In this document: piece by piece, positions 22,851 to 34,030 of the stretch
How the letters are laid out: each line of letters begins with the position of its first letter
Position numbering within the stretch: position 1 is the first letter of the stretch
Assembly (NCBI RefSeq): GCF_022682495.2
Contig: NC_071398.1
Span: 28,399,426 to 28,463,425 of the forward strand
DNA: 64,000 bases
Direction of reading: 5' to 3'
Source of the DNA: Desmodus rotundus
Lineage: Eukaryota; Chordata; Mammalia; Chiroptera; Phyllostomidae
Notes under the pieces: model-generated
Told to the model about the DNA's origin: nothing
What the model saw: the letters and a program-made list of their open reading frames with translations, nothing else
The model's database searches: none
Position numbers and translations under genes: made by a program

Positions 22851-23720
22851 CTTGGGCTGCCCAACAGAAACAGAACCACAGCCACACATGTAATGTCAAC
22901 TTGTCGAGTAGACACATTTTTAACATAAGAAGAAGTGGGTGAGATTCATTTTTAGCATGTATTTTATTTAACTTGGCATATCTGAAATCTCATCCTCCCG
23001 GCTTGTGACTGGGGGCTGGGCAGGCCGCAGTCTGCCCTTCTGTGGCCCCCCAGGGAGCAGGCAGGAAACAGCGCCTGAAGCTGCCAGGCCCTGCCCACCC
23101 GCTGCCCCCTTCTCTGCAGGCTCCATTCGGGGCTAATGATCCATTTTCAGCTGCTGCTCTGCGAGCTGGCACTCGGGAGCATCTCTCTGCTGCAAAGCTG
23201 GGCAGCAGGCTGAGTCCTGTTTGCCTGGCCGGCTGGCGGCCTACAGTTGGGGCTTCGGGGTGAGGGGTGGACACGGCCGAGAAGCGCCCATTGTGCTCGC
23301 AGCAGCTGATGTGGTTACAGCTGGCGAAGAGGCGGGCGCCCCCCCGCCTTTGCCTGGGCTCAGGAACAAGCATCTCTTCTTACAAAAAAAGAAAAAAGGA
23401 GAAGTGACAGGGGTCGTGGCTGTGCTTTCCACATGACCTGCCCGGGAACAGAGCGCGTCTTTGTTAATCCAGCCGTCTGTCAGTTGGCCTCTGCATGGAG
23501 GCATAAGCCACTTAGCGCCACCTCACCCCTGACCTGCCATCGGGTGCTCAGCTGGGCTGGACTGGACTGGGGGGGCCTGTGGCCGTGTCCTGCGCCTCCT
23601 GCCAGCCTCCCAGCAGCTGCCTCCTGCAGGGTGGCCCAGACAGAGCTGCTGACAGTGAGAGGAGAGGACTCAGGGAGGGGCACGAGAATCGGGGGCCCTC
23701 TTGGGCCCAAGGTTTGGAGC
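22851..23720. other. Unassigned unique sequence
   Basis: AT-rich strip at 22905-22985, then GC-rich. No repeat or gene recognised. Confidence 0.45.
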
Positions 23721-23724
23721 CTGT

Positions 23725-23865
23725 AACTCCTATGGGCCTCTGCTTGCTAATCAGGGAAGTGGGAATAAGAGCCATGGCTATGCCACTGGATGGCTGTGAA
23801 GTTAAATGTGTTACTGTGTGTAAACCCACTGGCAGTACCCAAGAAATACTAGCTGCTTCAATGAA
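23725..23865 (+). mobile_element. Possible MIR SINE
   Basis: CCTCTGCTTGCTAATCAGGG, AAGTGGGAATAAGAGCC, GGCTGTGAAGTTAAATGTGT and CCACTGGCAGTACCCAAGAA keep MIR 3'-half order at low identity. Confidence 0.55.
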
Positions 23866-23919
23866 ACCAGCATTCTCATTAACATTATTGTCATCCATCC
23901 TTTGTTTCACCACGGATCA

Positions 23920-24015
23920 GCCTTCCTTCCTCTCTTTCACCTTTCCCTCCTCTCTCTCCCCTTCCCCTTCCTCCCTCCTCATCACCCGCCATCCCTCTCT
24001 CAGACCCTCTGACCT
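23920..24015. repeat. Pyrimidine-rich low-complexity tract
   Basis: About 90 bases of almost only C and T (CTTCCTTCCTCTCTTTCACC and following). Confidence 0.85.
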
Positions 24016-24784
24016 GCACCCCACACCTCGTTCCTCCCCCTGCTCTCAAGCACCTAGGCACCATTTGTCAGCCACTCCAGGCTCAGTCTGTCCAGTAACA
24101 GGGGCGGGGCAGCCACGCCTCAGGAGGGTGGGATGGTGGCATGGTGGCAGCTGGAGCACGCCAGGCTGGGGAGTGGGTTCCAGCTCCACCTGGAAAGGGC
24201 GTCCAGGGAGGGTGCCTGGGCCGACTCTGGCCTGCGCTCCTCCCCAGCCCTACCCTGCGAGCTGCTTGTCTCCCTGGCCCCACTGTGCTTAGCACCCGAG
24301 ACATGGCTGCAGATTGTGGGGCCAGGTGGGCTGTGCCCCTGGAACTGGGAGTGCCCCATACACTGTAAGAGCCTCCACACTGCTTGCAGCCTGCTTGGGG
24401 GGTTTTGGGCACCGCCCGGGGCACACCAGAGGGGCCCCATTTCCTTCAGTGCCCCTGTACTTCAGAACCTCCCAGGCAGGAGCAGTTTGAGGGAAATACA
24501 GCCTGGCCTGCCTCTCACCACAAGCTTCAGAAAGGGCAGCAGGTCTGTCAGGAAGACTTAGCTGGTCTTCCAACATCGGCTGTCTGACAGAGGGAGCACA
24601 GCTGGAAGGGGAGGAACAGCCTTCTCCTTGGTTCCATCCCCAAATTCCAAGGCCTAGCAGATGCCCCATTTCTTGGGCTCTCCCTGCAGCAGATGGCTGA
24701 GACCAAAACCCCACAGATGCTAGCACAGAGGAGGGGCCGCCCCACCCCCACCCCTGCCAGGCAGCGGGCTCCACAGGGCGTCTG
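24016..24784. other. Unassigned unique sequence
   Basis: GC-rich, with overlapping open frames on both strands and none of a known family. Confidence 0.5.
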
Positions 24785-25040
24785 GGGGCTCCAGGTGTTC
24801 CTTGACTGTGGCTGTATCCCTCCAATCTCTGCCTCCATCATCACATGGCCTCTCTTCCATGACTCTGAGTCCCCAAATCTCCCCGTTTTTCTTTTATAAG
24901 GACATTTGTCATTGGATTAAAGGCCCACCTCAATCCGGTCTGACTTTACCTTAACTTGATTCCATCTACAAAGACCCGGTTTCCAAACGAGGTCACAGTC
25001 ACAGGCTCCAGGAGGACAGGCATTAGGTGAGGGGAGCACT
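24785..25040 (-). mobile_element. MLT1-like LTR fragment
   Basis: TTCTTTTATAAGGACATTTG, CATTGGATTAAAGGCCCACC, TTAACTTGATTCCATCTACA and GTTTCCAAACGAGGTCACAG are the antisense distal half of MLT1. The proximal half is missing or unrecognisable. Confidence 0.82.
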
Positions 25041-26367
25041 GCTCACCCCAGTGCAAGCCAGAGGAGGAAGGGAAGGTCTCGTCTATCCACACTGAAACTG
25101 GCTTCAGAGAAGGGGCAGCTGAGGCCCCGCCCCCCACCTCGTGGTCCAGGCCTGGGTGGGCTAGAGCGGTTCCCAAGGTGCCGGGCCACTGAGCAGGAGA
25201 TGAAGGGATACTGGGGCCACACTCCAATGATGCTCACAGAGACCCTGAAGACCGATACCCGGATGTGCGACCAGCGCCTAGACCTTGGCCATGGCTGGGG
25301 GAGTGGATCTGCTCCTGCCATTCTTACGAGAGGGAAGCCTGTGGGGCCTGCTGGGGGCTTTCTCAGAGGCAAGGAGCAGCCCGGCAATGGCCTCTGGTCT
25401 TTGAAGCCACAGCTGGGAGTTTGTGCTGCCCGGTGGGCTCTAGGTTCCAGCCCCGGCTCTGCGCCTGCCCAGCCGTGCCCACCTCCCCATCTGGGGAGGC
25501 CCAAGGTGGAGCAGGACACGAGGGCTGTCAGCCATCGATGTTTTTCAGGCAGCGCCTTCCCGCTGCCTGGCTTCCCAGGCAGGCCCCCCACTGCCCCGTA
25601 TCTCCTCTCACAGCCCTGAGACACCTTGCTCAACCCTTGTCCCATGTGGTTCCATGTTGGGGGAGCTGCCCCACCTAAAGACCACCCTGGTGGGTGTCCC
25701 GGGCTGGCCCGCCTGATTGGGCCAGGGCCAGTCCGTCTTGGCCTTCTCTCTGTCATGGACAACGGCCCCTTTTGTGTCAGCTCTGAGGAAGCCAAGCAGA
25801 ATAATCCCCCTTTGCCCCCAGTTCTCCTTCCTGTTCCCCCCTTTGCTGTGAGACGGTTTCCTGCCCTGTCGGTCACCCTGGGACAGCTGGAGGGCCATCA
25901 GGCCAGAGGAGTGAGGCCTTGGCCTGAAGCAGGGCTCTGGGGCCAGCCCAGGCAGGCACAGAGGGCTGGAGGCGGGTTGGCTCCGGCAGCCTCAGCAAAT
26001 GAGTGAGGGAGCTGCCGGGCTGCTCTCGTGGCCACGGCCTGGACTCTGCCACCCTCCAGGCAGAGCTGAGCTGGCAGTGTCCACCCTGGAACCCCACACC
26101 TGCTCATCTGGGGGGTTGGGAGGCCAAGGGATGTGAACAGGTCGCAGCTGTGTGGGGGAGAGAAGACATACAACCTGGCTCACAGAGGGGGCCCCTCTTC
26201 TCCACCCACCCTCCACCCTGGTGGTGCCTTGGGGAGCTGAGGGAAGGAAGAGAAAAGGAAAAGAAGTTATTCTGCCAACTAGTGCCCCCAAATGGCCTGG
26301 ACCCAGCGGCCCATCACACACCTCACCAAGGTAGGGGGCGAGAGCGCTGCCGCCTCCCTGGGACCCT
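25041..26367. other. Unassigned unique sequence
   Basis: GC-rich. It contains the longest antisense frame of the window (25043-25876), which has no recognisable domain and is mirrored by sense-strand frames. Taken as chance. Confidence 0.5.
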
Positions 26368-26947
26368 TTGGAAAGTTCTGTGTGGTTTTTTTTTTAATTG
26401 ATTACGCTATTGTAGTTGTCCCAATTTTTCCTTTCGGCCCCCCTCCACCCCATACCCCCACTCCCTCTGGATATCTCCCCTCCTTAGTTCAAGTCCATGG
26501 GTCATGCATGTCCTTTGGCTTCTCCATTTCCTATACTTACTCTTAACACCCCCCTGCCTACTCTGTATCTATTTGTACTTCTTCATCCCCTCACCTCTTC
26601 CCCCGTCCCCCCAGGCCCCTGCCCCAACTGGCCACCATCCCAGTGTTCTCCGTATCTATGATTCTGTCTCTGTTCTTGTTTGCTTAGTTTATGTTTTAGA
26701 TACAATTGTTGATAGTTATGTATTTATTGCCATTTTAATGTTCATAGTTTTGATCTCATTTTTCTTAGATAAGTCCTTTTAACATTTCATGTAATAAGGG
26801 CTTGGTGAGGATGAACTTCTTTAACTTGACCTTGTCTGGGAAGCAGTTGATTTGCCCTTCCACTCTACGTGATAGCTTTGTCGGGTAGAGCAGTCTAGGT
26901 TGTAGGTCCTTGCCTTTCATGACTTTGAACACTTCTTGGAAAGTTCT
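26368..26947 (-). mobile_element. HAL1-type (half-L1) insertion with perfect 12-bp target duplication
   Basis: Insert 26380-26935 lies between identical copies of TTGGAAAGTTCT (26368-26379 and 26936-26947). On the minus strand it starts inside the L1 ORF1 C-terminal domain, stays open for 56 codons to a TAA (26765-26767), and runs through a noncoding 3' region to a poly(A) run (T10 at 26386-26395). ORF1 followed directly by a tail and poly(A), with no ORF2, is the HAL1 layout. Such elements move using L1 machinery. Six bases (26380-26385) separate the A-run from the duplication. Confidence 0.88.
26765..26935 (-). pseudogene. L1 ORF1-like C-terminal fragment in the HAL1 insertion
   Basis: This is the 5'-truncated tail of an L1 ORF1 protein: 56 codons in frame then TAA, with no start codon of its own. 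It includes KDLQPRLLYPTKLS and EGQINCFPDKVKLKKF, then a TKPLLHEML motif. These align in order with the C-terminal domain of mammalian ORF1p (human ORF1p has NFQPRISYPAKLS and a TRPALKELL motif). ORF1p binds RNA as a trimer. Only the end of the C-terminal domain survives, so it cannot be functional. The open frame suggests a moderately young insertion, though 56 codons is a short sample. Confidence 0.82.
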
Positions 26948-28374
26948 TCACACCGCTCTGGGCATTCATTTTCAAGCTCACAACCTGTGGGTGGAGTTGA
27001 AGTGCACACAGCATGCTGTGACCGGGCCGAGCACTGGGCAAGGGCAGCTGGGGGCCAGATGGAGGATGGCAAGCACCGTGGGGCCTGGGGAGATGGCAAG
27101 CCTTGGAGGCAGCCAGGCTGGCTCTCCCACTGTCCCCTACACACGTGAATGCACACGCTCGCACGCGCACATGTGCGCAGACGCACGTTCACAGACACAC
27201 ACAGCCTCCCGAGCCCTCTCCCTCCTCCTCCAGCATGCTCTCAGGTGGCCCCGCCAGCCTCGGTCGTCTCTCGTTAAGAAACCCCAGAACACTGAACTGT
27301 CTGTACCCCATCGCTTGGGCCCCAGGTTGCATTTTTATCCTGCTGTTTCTGGAGTCTTACCTCCCCAGGCAAGACCCCCGAGGGCAGGCGCCAGTGTGGT
27401 CTCTGTTTCTTGTGTATCTCCCGGGGCATCTGGCAGGAGAGACAGGGCAGTTCTGGGGCTCGTGCTCCCCAACTAAGGATTCTGGGCCCTCACATCATGA
27501 TCCAGACACAAACTGGCACAAGTCCCTGCATTTGCCGTATGCTGACTAGCGGAACATCCAGGACATTTCGGTTTGGTGGGACAACTGGTCACAGTGTTTC
27601 AAATCAGGGCCAGCTCGAAAAACCTGCCATGCGTGCCTGAGACAAAGCAGAGGCCCCGCTAATATCTGGGCGCCCAGCCCTGCCCACTCTCTCTGTCTCT
27701 AGCTTCTTCCCCCAAGAACTTCCAAGGGCACCTCTGTAGAGTTCGCTTTTGACAACTGAGGATGAGACAGAGGGGCGGGTTAACGGCAAGGGGAAGGGAG
27801 GCTGGTGGCCACACTTATCCTTGCTCGGCTTCGAGGGTCAAACAGCCCAGGCCCTTCTTTAAACCGAGACCCAGGGCAGGAGCGTGGGGACAAAGGCAGC
27901 AGTCCGGCCCTGCTGTCTGGTGTCTCGCAGCCTCAGTTCTGCTGAGACTCTCCTGCGTGTATGTCGTGATCGGAGGCGGTTTGCAGAGAGTCAGGCTTAC
28001 TTAGAGAGTGGAGCCCACCGTGAGAACTTCAGGGAACGTGCAGGGATCGGAGAAGGTCTGAGATTAGCTGCCATCTTCTTAGAGGAGATACTGGCTTCCC
28101 TCACTTATTTGACAGCTAGTCACCGAGCCCAGACTGTGTGCTGGATGGAACTGAAATGCCGTGTGGCACATACTTATACCAAAAAGTGTTGGCATTAAGG
28201 CCGGAGAAGAGCAGCCACGTGCTTCAGGTATGTGTGTGCTTTGCTCCGGCTCCTCCTGGGTCAGCGCTCAGGGCCACAAAGTGTCCTGGATGGATGGATG
28301 GCAGAGGCCAGCTGATCTCCCTACTGGTTTCCGAAGGGCCACGTGACTTACTGGAAACGCCAGAGCAGCCAGTA
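26948..28374. other. Unassigned unique sequence with a degenerate CA/CG tract
   Basis: A degenerate alternating purine-pyrimidine tract lies at 27140-27205 (GCACACGCTCGCACGCGCAC). The rest is GC-rich with overlapping chance frames. A short GGAT repeat lies at 28286-28299. Confidence 0.5.
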
Positions 28375-28472
28375 CCTTCTGGAGCAGGGCCACTGTACGG
28401 TCAAAATACAATGCCAGTCACATATGTATTCTTACGTTTCCTAGTAGCCACATTAAGAAAGAGTAAAAACAG
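28375..28472. mobile_element. hAT-Charlie element, part 1
   Basis: CAGTCACATATGTATTCTTA, CGTTTCCTAGTAGCCACATT and AAGAAAGAGTAAAAAC are the 5' part of a common non-autonomous hAT family. Continuation is at 28651. Confidence 0.72.
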
Positions 28473-28638
28473 TCTTACCGTAAGGAAAAAACATTTGTAA
28501 CTGAGAGGAGATGGATGTTAACTAACCTTATTGTGGTAATCATTTCACAATATATACATATGTCAGACCATTATGTTGTGCACTTTAAACTGATACAATG
28601 TTGCCTCTCAATTATATCTCAGTAAAACTGGGGGACAC
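28473..28638 (+). mobile_element. L1M 3' end inserted in hAT element
   Basis: ATGTTAACTAACCTTATTGT, GTAATCATTTCACAATATAT, GTTGTGCACTTTAAACTGAT and TCAATTATATCTCAGTAAAA are a textbook old L1M 3' end. It is bordered by GAGTAAAAACAG (28461-28472) and GAGTAAAAGCAG (28639-28650), an 11/12 match that reads as the target duplication. Confidence 0.9.
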
Positions 28639-28650
28639 GAGTAAAAGCAG

Positions 28651-28870
28651 GTGAAATTAATTTCAATATATTTTCTTTACCTCAACGTATCCAATATATT
28701 ATCATTTCATTTTATAATCAATATAGTGAGTTGCTAGTGAGTTGTTCTTTTTTTCCTAGCACAGCTGTAAAGCCCGGTGCCCACTCACACATCTCAGTTA
28801 ACACAGGTTGCATTTCTAGGGCCCCGTAGCTACAGGTGGCCCTCGGCCACTGTTTTGGATGAGCAGGTCT
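28651..28870. mobile_element. hAT-Charlie element, part 2
   Basis: GTGAAATTAATTTCAATATA, ATCCAATATATTATCATTTC and TAATCAATATAGTGAG resume the element of part 1. It ends near GGTGGCCCTCGGCCACTGTT, corresponding to the family's GTGGCTAGTGGCTACC end. Confidence 0.75.
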
Positions 28871-29630
28871 GGGGCCCACACCTCCTGACTCCTGGCCCGG
28901 GCACTTTCTCTCTTCCCTGGCGGATGCACACCTGAAAAGCACAATCTCAGTGTTGATTGGGGTCTCATCCCCTACCCTTTAGGGAGCTGCTCTGAGGTGA
29001 AGGGATGTGCTCATGACCACTGGCCAGTAGGGGGCAGTGGTAGGTCAGTGTCCAAGGTCTTTCCACAGACCAGGCCACCTGCAAGGACAGCAGGTGTCCT
29101 CGGCAGAGGGGCCACAGAAATAACCAGTGGTCTTTGCAGCAGATTGAGATGGCTGGGAACCCCTGCTGTGTGTGCCATTCTGCGTCCGGACCTTGAGGGG
29201 CTTTGCAGGTGTGACCAGCCGTAATGGCGCCGTGGCTTGTTTTCTCTGGGTGTCTTGGAGGTGGGAGGTGGCATCCTCGGGGCAGGATGACCTGTTCTCT
29301 CATCAGGAAAGTGGGGTGTGCAGAGCTGAACCCAGGCAGGTGCGAACGCCTGTAGTGCTCAGGTAACCCAGTCCAGCTTGGCTGCAGCCCAGAGAGGTGT
29401 GGGAAGGCTTCACAGAGTCTAAATATTGAATGAGCCACCACTTGAGTCAACGGTAATCACAGCAGGAGTCCCCTAAGTGGCGTCCTGGTGTGTCTGTCTG
29501 GGTCCTGCTGTCCCAGGACGTGGGACGGCCCTGCCTGCTGGTGGCTCTCGGTCTTTCCTGGGGCCTAAGGTGGAGGCTACGTTTATTCTTTAACCATTCT
29601 CTGCAGCAAGGTCTCTGGCACCATCTTCCA
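28871..29630. other. Unassigned unique sequence
   Basis: GC-rich. The antisense frame 28965-29450 has no family signature. Confidence 0.5.
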
Positions 29631-29634
29631 TGTT

Positions 29635-29740
29635 GACTTATCCATGAGCATTTACTGAGCACCTACAGTGTGCTGCATAGGTACTGTACTACAAGGATAG
29701 CACGGGAACGGGACTGGACCTTGGTCTGTGAAGCTGGGGC
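29635..29740 (-). mobile_element. L2 LINE fragment
   Basis: GAGCATTTACTGAGCACCTA, CAGTGTGCTGCATAGGTACT and GACCTTGGTCTGTGAAGC are the antisense L2 3' end. Confidence 0.7.
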
Positions 29741-30559
29741 TGACACTCCTCACACCGGGCCTCTCTTCTGGTTGGTCAGTACCTGCAGGTGGTGGACATT
29801 CGCTGTCTCCCGTGGGCTCACCACATTTCCCACCTGATGCTGCCCACCCTGAGGGCTCTCTCAGCCTTCTCTGACCAATGGCGCTGGGGACCAGCATCCC
29901 AGGAGCAGCCCCTCGGCCAGAAGCGCATAGCAGTGCACCCTCACCCCTCCTCCCACTCAGGTGGCACAACCTGATCTGCACAGACCCACGCCCCCAGACC
30001 GAGCCACAGTCGCCCACAGCATAGCCTGATGAGCAGCAGCATGCCCCACACCCACTCCTTGGCTTCCTGTCTCACCTCCCACCCCTTACCCAGCCCCTCC
30101 CAAATCAGTGACTCCCCCTCCAACCCTCATCTCAGGGTCCGCTGCTGGGGTTCCACTGAGACACAGGCCCTGTCTCACCAGTTAGGAGATGTTCGAATAT
30201 CAGCCTGAGGCTGGGATTTCTGAGGAAGATAGGGCCCAAGCCAGGCCTCCAAAGAACTGGGAAGGTTCTAGAAAGCTGGAAAGGAGAGGAGTTGGCATGC
30301 CAGCCAGGGAGAAGAGCGTCTGCAAAGGCCTGGCAGTGGGAAAAGGCAAGGTTTGAACAGGGCAGGTGGGGGAGCTACACAGAGTCCTTCCCATGGTGGG
30401 GGGCAGGGACCTGCATCCAGGACGCTTTGGGACAGGGCACTCGCCACCCTCACCACCAGTCCCCTTAGGAGAGCCAGCCCTTTGCAAGAAGGAAGAAGGA
30501 GCCCTTCTTAAACAAGGGCATCTCTGTTGGGGGCTTGGCTGCCCCCAGAAGACAAGGCA
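29741..30559. other. Unassigned unique sequence
   Basis: GC-rich; no repeat or gene recognised. Confidence 0.5.
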
Positions 30560-30660
30560 TTGAGTGCCCTGGGCCTGAGTTTTCTCACCTGTAGAACAGG
30601 GATGACAGTACGCTCTCTACCATGGGGACTGAGTGCGCGGTATGTGGGGACGCTCGGCAG
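30560..30660 (+). mobile_element. MIR SINE fragment
   Basis: GGGCCTGAGTTTTCTCACCT, GTAGAACAGGGATGACAGTA: MIR core region in sense. Confidence 0.75.
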
Positions 30661-31474
30661 TGGTGGGCACCCACAGAGCAGAGGCTGTCATCAGGCTCAG
30701 TGTCGGTGGTGCCGTTGGTACAACCACACCACGCCCGTCAGGCAGGCTCTGTAGAAAACCGCCAATGAGGATGTGGCTTCTCAGCTCCTCCCTCCCCCAT
30801 AACCACCCCAAAGCGGGTGCCAGTAAACTGGGGCAGGGCGGGGGAGGACTGTCAGTTCTTGGGCTACCTCAGCTATTGGCTCAGCCGTGAGGTTGACCTC
30901 GGGCCTTAATGTTCTCACCTGCAAAATGGCCCAGCAACCTCAAGCATCCCTAAGCAACATGGCCCACGAGCCACTTGTAAGTCAGGCAGTGTTGTTAAGG
31001 AGCCAGCAGGGCTGGGGGTGGGGGGTGGGGGGGCCCAGGTGCTCATATGACCTCATTCTGTGTTCTCCCCTTTCCTTGATCCAGCGGCGGGGGAGGGGGG
31101 GTGCTGCGCTTGGGGCTGGTGAGGCCAGTGTAGGATGGGCTGACTCCCCAGCCACATCCCATTTGCGCTTGGTGATTGCCTTGCACGGTCTCAGATAGCA
31201 CGGCCGTTATCACAAGCACTTTGCAGCTCAGCGAGCTGAGGCGCTACCCAGAACACATGTTCACGGCCCGTGAACACCAGACCCAGTGTTGCTTCACTCC
31301 GTTTCCTCCAAACGGCCCTGCGCCCTCGTGGAGACCTGTCCGGGGGAACTTGCACATGCTGCCTCGCACCCAGTTGTCTCAGGTGGGCTTTGGGTCCCAG
31401 GCATTTTTCATCTCCCTTGAAGGGCTTTTCACAAATCGTGTACATTCAGTAAAACAGTGTCAAACCGAACTGAA
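30661..31474. other. Unassigned sequence
   Basis: A short MIR-core-like piece (TTAATGTTCTCACCTGCAAA) lies at 30907-30926. A G-rich tract lies at 31011-31034. Otherwise nothing recognised. Confidence 0.45.
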
Positions 31475-31555
31475 GCTGCATTTGTGGGAATGCCTAGCAA
31501 AGTGCCTGGCAAACATAAGGTGCTTAATAAATGCTTGCTGGGTCACTGGCTGGCC
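31475..31555 (+). mobile_element. L2 or MIR 3' end
   Basis: AAAGTGCCTGGCAAACATAA then GGTGCTTAATAAATGCTTG. This terminal block is shared by L2 and MIR, so the family is undecided. Confidence 0.7.
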
Positions 31556-32129
31556 TTCCCTCCACCCGTGTCTCCATTCAAAGTGTGTAGCTGACGCTAT
31601 CCAGCTGACTCATTTTTCCTTCGGGCTGTGTTCCTTTAAAAAAAAGATTATAGGTTCTCAGATGGCTAATGACAGGCTCTAAATTTTTGGAGGAGAAATT
31701 CTGTCTGGGAAACTTTAAATAAGGGAACAGGGAGAACCATTCGGGGCGGGGGAATCCACTTTGTTGCTGTTCCTGGGGCTGGGGGCCTCTGGAGGGGCCC
31801 GAGGTGGAGAATAGGGTGGGAGGCTGCGGCCTCACCCAGGCAGGACCCTGGTCACCCTCCCACAGAGGGAGTGGGCCCCAAAGATACGGTTGGCTTAGCA
31901 GACATGTGTCACCCACCCAAGGGCTCTTGGTGACCACAGACCATGAGCGATTTTCTTTTCCTTCCCAGAATGCTGCACCCATCAGCTTCCTCTGAGGCCA
32001 GGAGCCCGGTGTGGTGGGCACTGTGACGCGGCACAGCCCTTTAAAGTGCTGGTCATTCATGCCATGTTCACACTCAAAGTCCAAGTGGACCCCCGTCTCG
32101 CCCTGGGTAAAACCAGAGTCCTTCCCGGG
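31556..32129. other. Unassigned unique sequence
   Basis: An AT-rich patch at 31600-31725 (AAAAAAAGATTATAGG, TTTAAATAAGGG) has no repeat assignment and may be conserved. The rest is GC-rich. Confidence 0.4.
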
Positions 32130-32552
32130 TGTCTGAGGGTCCTGGGCTGCCCTAACAAGTGCCCACAAATGGAGGCTTAAACAAGAGACCTCTCCTTCCT
32201 CAGTCCCAGAGGCCACAAGTCCAAAGTCAAAGTGCCAGCAGAGCTGCGCTCCCTCTGGAGGCTCCAAGAGAGGACCCTCCCTTACCTCTCCCAGCTCCTG
32301 GTGGCCTCAGGTGGTCCTTGGCTTGTGGCCACATCCCCCCAACCGCTGCCTCTGTCTTTGCCTGGCCTCTCCTCTGTGTCTCTGTGTCCTCTTCTTATAA
32401 AGACATTTTCACAGGGTTTAGGGCCACCCTAATCCCGTGTGACCTCATGTTAACTAATTACATCTGCAAAGACTCTATTTCCAAATAAGGCGACATCTCG
32501 AGGTTCCAGCAGGGGCAGGAACTAGGGGGAATGCTATTCAACCCAGCACACT
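32130..32552 (-). mobile_element. MLT1-type solitary LTR, nearly full length
   Basis: CTGGGCTGCCCTAACAAGTG, GGAGGCTTAAACAAGAGACC, CAAAGTCAAAGTGCCAGCAG, TTCTTATAAAGACATTTTCA and CTATTTCCAAATAAGGCGAC follow MLT1A-like LTR order in antisense. No internal retroviral region lies next to it. Confidence 0.9.
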
Positions 32553-32569
32553 TAGCCTGTCAAAGTGAG

Positions 32570-32985
32570 ATTTGACTCCTTAGCTCGCTCTCCTGCCTCC
32601 TTTCCTCCTACTCTCTGTGGCTGCCTCAGCCACACACGCCTTCTTGCCACTCCTCCAAAGCACCTCAGGGCCTTTGCACCTGCTGGTTCCCCTCCTGGAA
32701 GGCACTCAGACCTCCTGTCCTCATTTCCCTCGGGAGGCTCCTCCAATGGCCCTTCCCAAAATAACACACTCCATCACTCTTGACCCTCTTTATGTGGTTT
32801 AGTTTCCTGCCTGCTATTTACCCCTGCATGTCATATGTTCCATGTCATATCACATTGTATGTATCACATATCATAGAACTCTTACTGCCTTTAGGAGTCT
32901 GGAAGCTTAGGGACCTTGTCTGTCTTGTTCACAGCGGTATCCTCGGACCAGTTCCTGGCACATGGTAGGTGCTCTAATCTGTAGC
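32570..32985 (+). mobile_element. L2 LINE 3' end
   Basis: CAGGGCCTTTGCACCTGCTG, CCTCCTGGAAGGCACTCAG, TAGGGACCTTGTCTGTCTTG and CCTGGCACATGGTAGGTGCT in sense order. It directly follows the MLT1. Confidence 0.9.
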
Positions 32986-33234
32986 CTCAAAGAATGCTCA
33001 TATACTTCAAGGGTTCAGGCTTTATGGATACCACGGTGTCCTTAAAATAATGAGTTTTTCAACAGAGGGGCCTTGGGGGCCACAGGACAGGGAAGAGAGG
33101 AAATGGGAATCAGAGAGGTGAGCTCCATGCTCCCCACCCCTAATGCCTGAGCTTATTCTGCTTTTATCTATTTCTCTTTTGAAAGAAAAGTGAGGGAAGA
33201 ATTCCACTGCCTGCAGCCAGGTGAATCTCCCATC

Positions 33235-33375
33235 TAGAATAACAGCCCCGTTTTGCAGATGAGGACAGTGTGGCTCTGGGAGGGGTCAGGGACACACCTA
33301 AGGTCCCTGAACGGGCTGGGTAGAGCCAGACCTGGAATCTGGCTCTCTGGCACCAGGGCGGTGTCCCCACACCAA
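33235..33375 (-). mobile_element. MIR SINE
   Basis: CCCCGTTTTGCAGATGAGGA, GGACACACCTAAGGTCCC and GAGCCAGACCTGGAATCTGG in antisense order. Confidence 0.8.
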
Positions 33376-33844
33376 GCCTGACTGCAGCTCCCCACTTCCT
33401 GGGCAGCCTTGGGTGACCGTTGCTCAGGGCTGGCACTTGGTTTGCATGGGAAGGCACCCGGGGCTCTGCACCCAGCAACTTATAGGTCAGAAGGGCAGGT
33501 TGGGTGGACCTTCCCAGCCTCCCAGAGCACGGCGTCAGTTTCCAAGTTCAACATTACCGTCTGCCAGAGGCCAGCTCAGTGTCACGTGACACACGTTCCA
33601 GGAAACAGAGCGTCCTCTCCCATCCCTAGTCTGATAGGGGTCAGCGTCTCAAAGCTGGGGGTGCAGGGGCAGGGGAGCAGCCCACCCAGAGTGGCGGAGA
33701 ACTCCCTGAGCCTTCTGGAAACATTGTAACCGGCGGCCACACTGTTTGCACTTCCAAACCCTATTGCAAAGAAAAATAAATACATAAACCTAATCAGACG
33801 TGAACTTGCCACATGCAGTGACCAGTGGACTGTTTATATTGCTA
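33376..33844. other. Unassigned unique sequence
   Basis: GC-rich to 33730, then an AT-rich piece at 33760-33840 (AAAGAAAAATAAATACATAA) of unknown origin. Confidence 0.45.
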
Positions 33845-34030
33845 TTGTGCCAACAGCTAACATTTATGGGGGTCTGCTGGGTCCAGGCACCGAGCTATAG
33901 TGCTCTTGGGACATTGCTCTCAGCTTGCAGACGGCTCTGCATGGGAAGGAATGTGTCTCCATTTTACCTTTGAGGAAACCAAGGTTCAGATGACGCTGGG
34001 GCCACTGCTGGTGAGGGACCCCTCAGAGCC
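33845..34030 (-). mobile_element. MIR SINE
   Basis: AACATTTATGGGGGTCTGCT, GTCTCCATTTTACCTTTGAG and GAAACCAAGGTTCAGATGAC in antisense order. Diverged. Confidence 0.75.

Noticed and set aside
25043..25876. 277-codon antisense open frame
   Set aside because: GC-rich sequence with mirrored open frames on the other strand, no recognisable domain, no splice or promoter context. Chance frame.
26380..26935. First read as an antisense L1 5' UTR
   Set aside because: The minus strand gives the ORF1 C-terminus followed by a stop, a tail and poly(A) with a perfect duplication, which fits a HAL1-type insertion.
31578..32267. 229-codon antisense open frame
   Set aside because: Ends inside an MLT1 LTR and has no protein resemblance.
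32130..32552. Possible intact endogenous retrovirus
   Set aside because: Only a solitary MLT1-type LTR is present; no gag, pol or env sequence flanks it.
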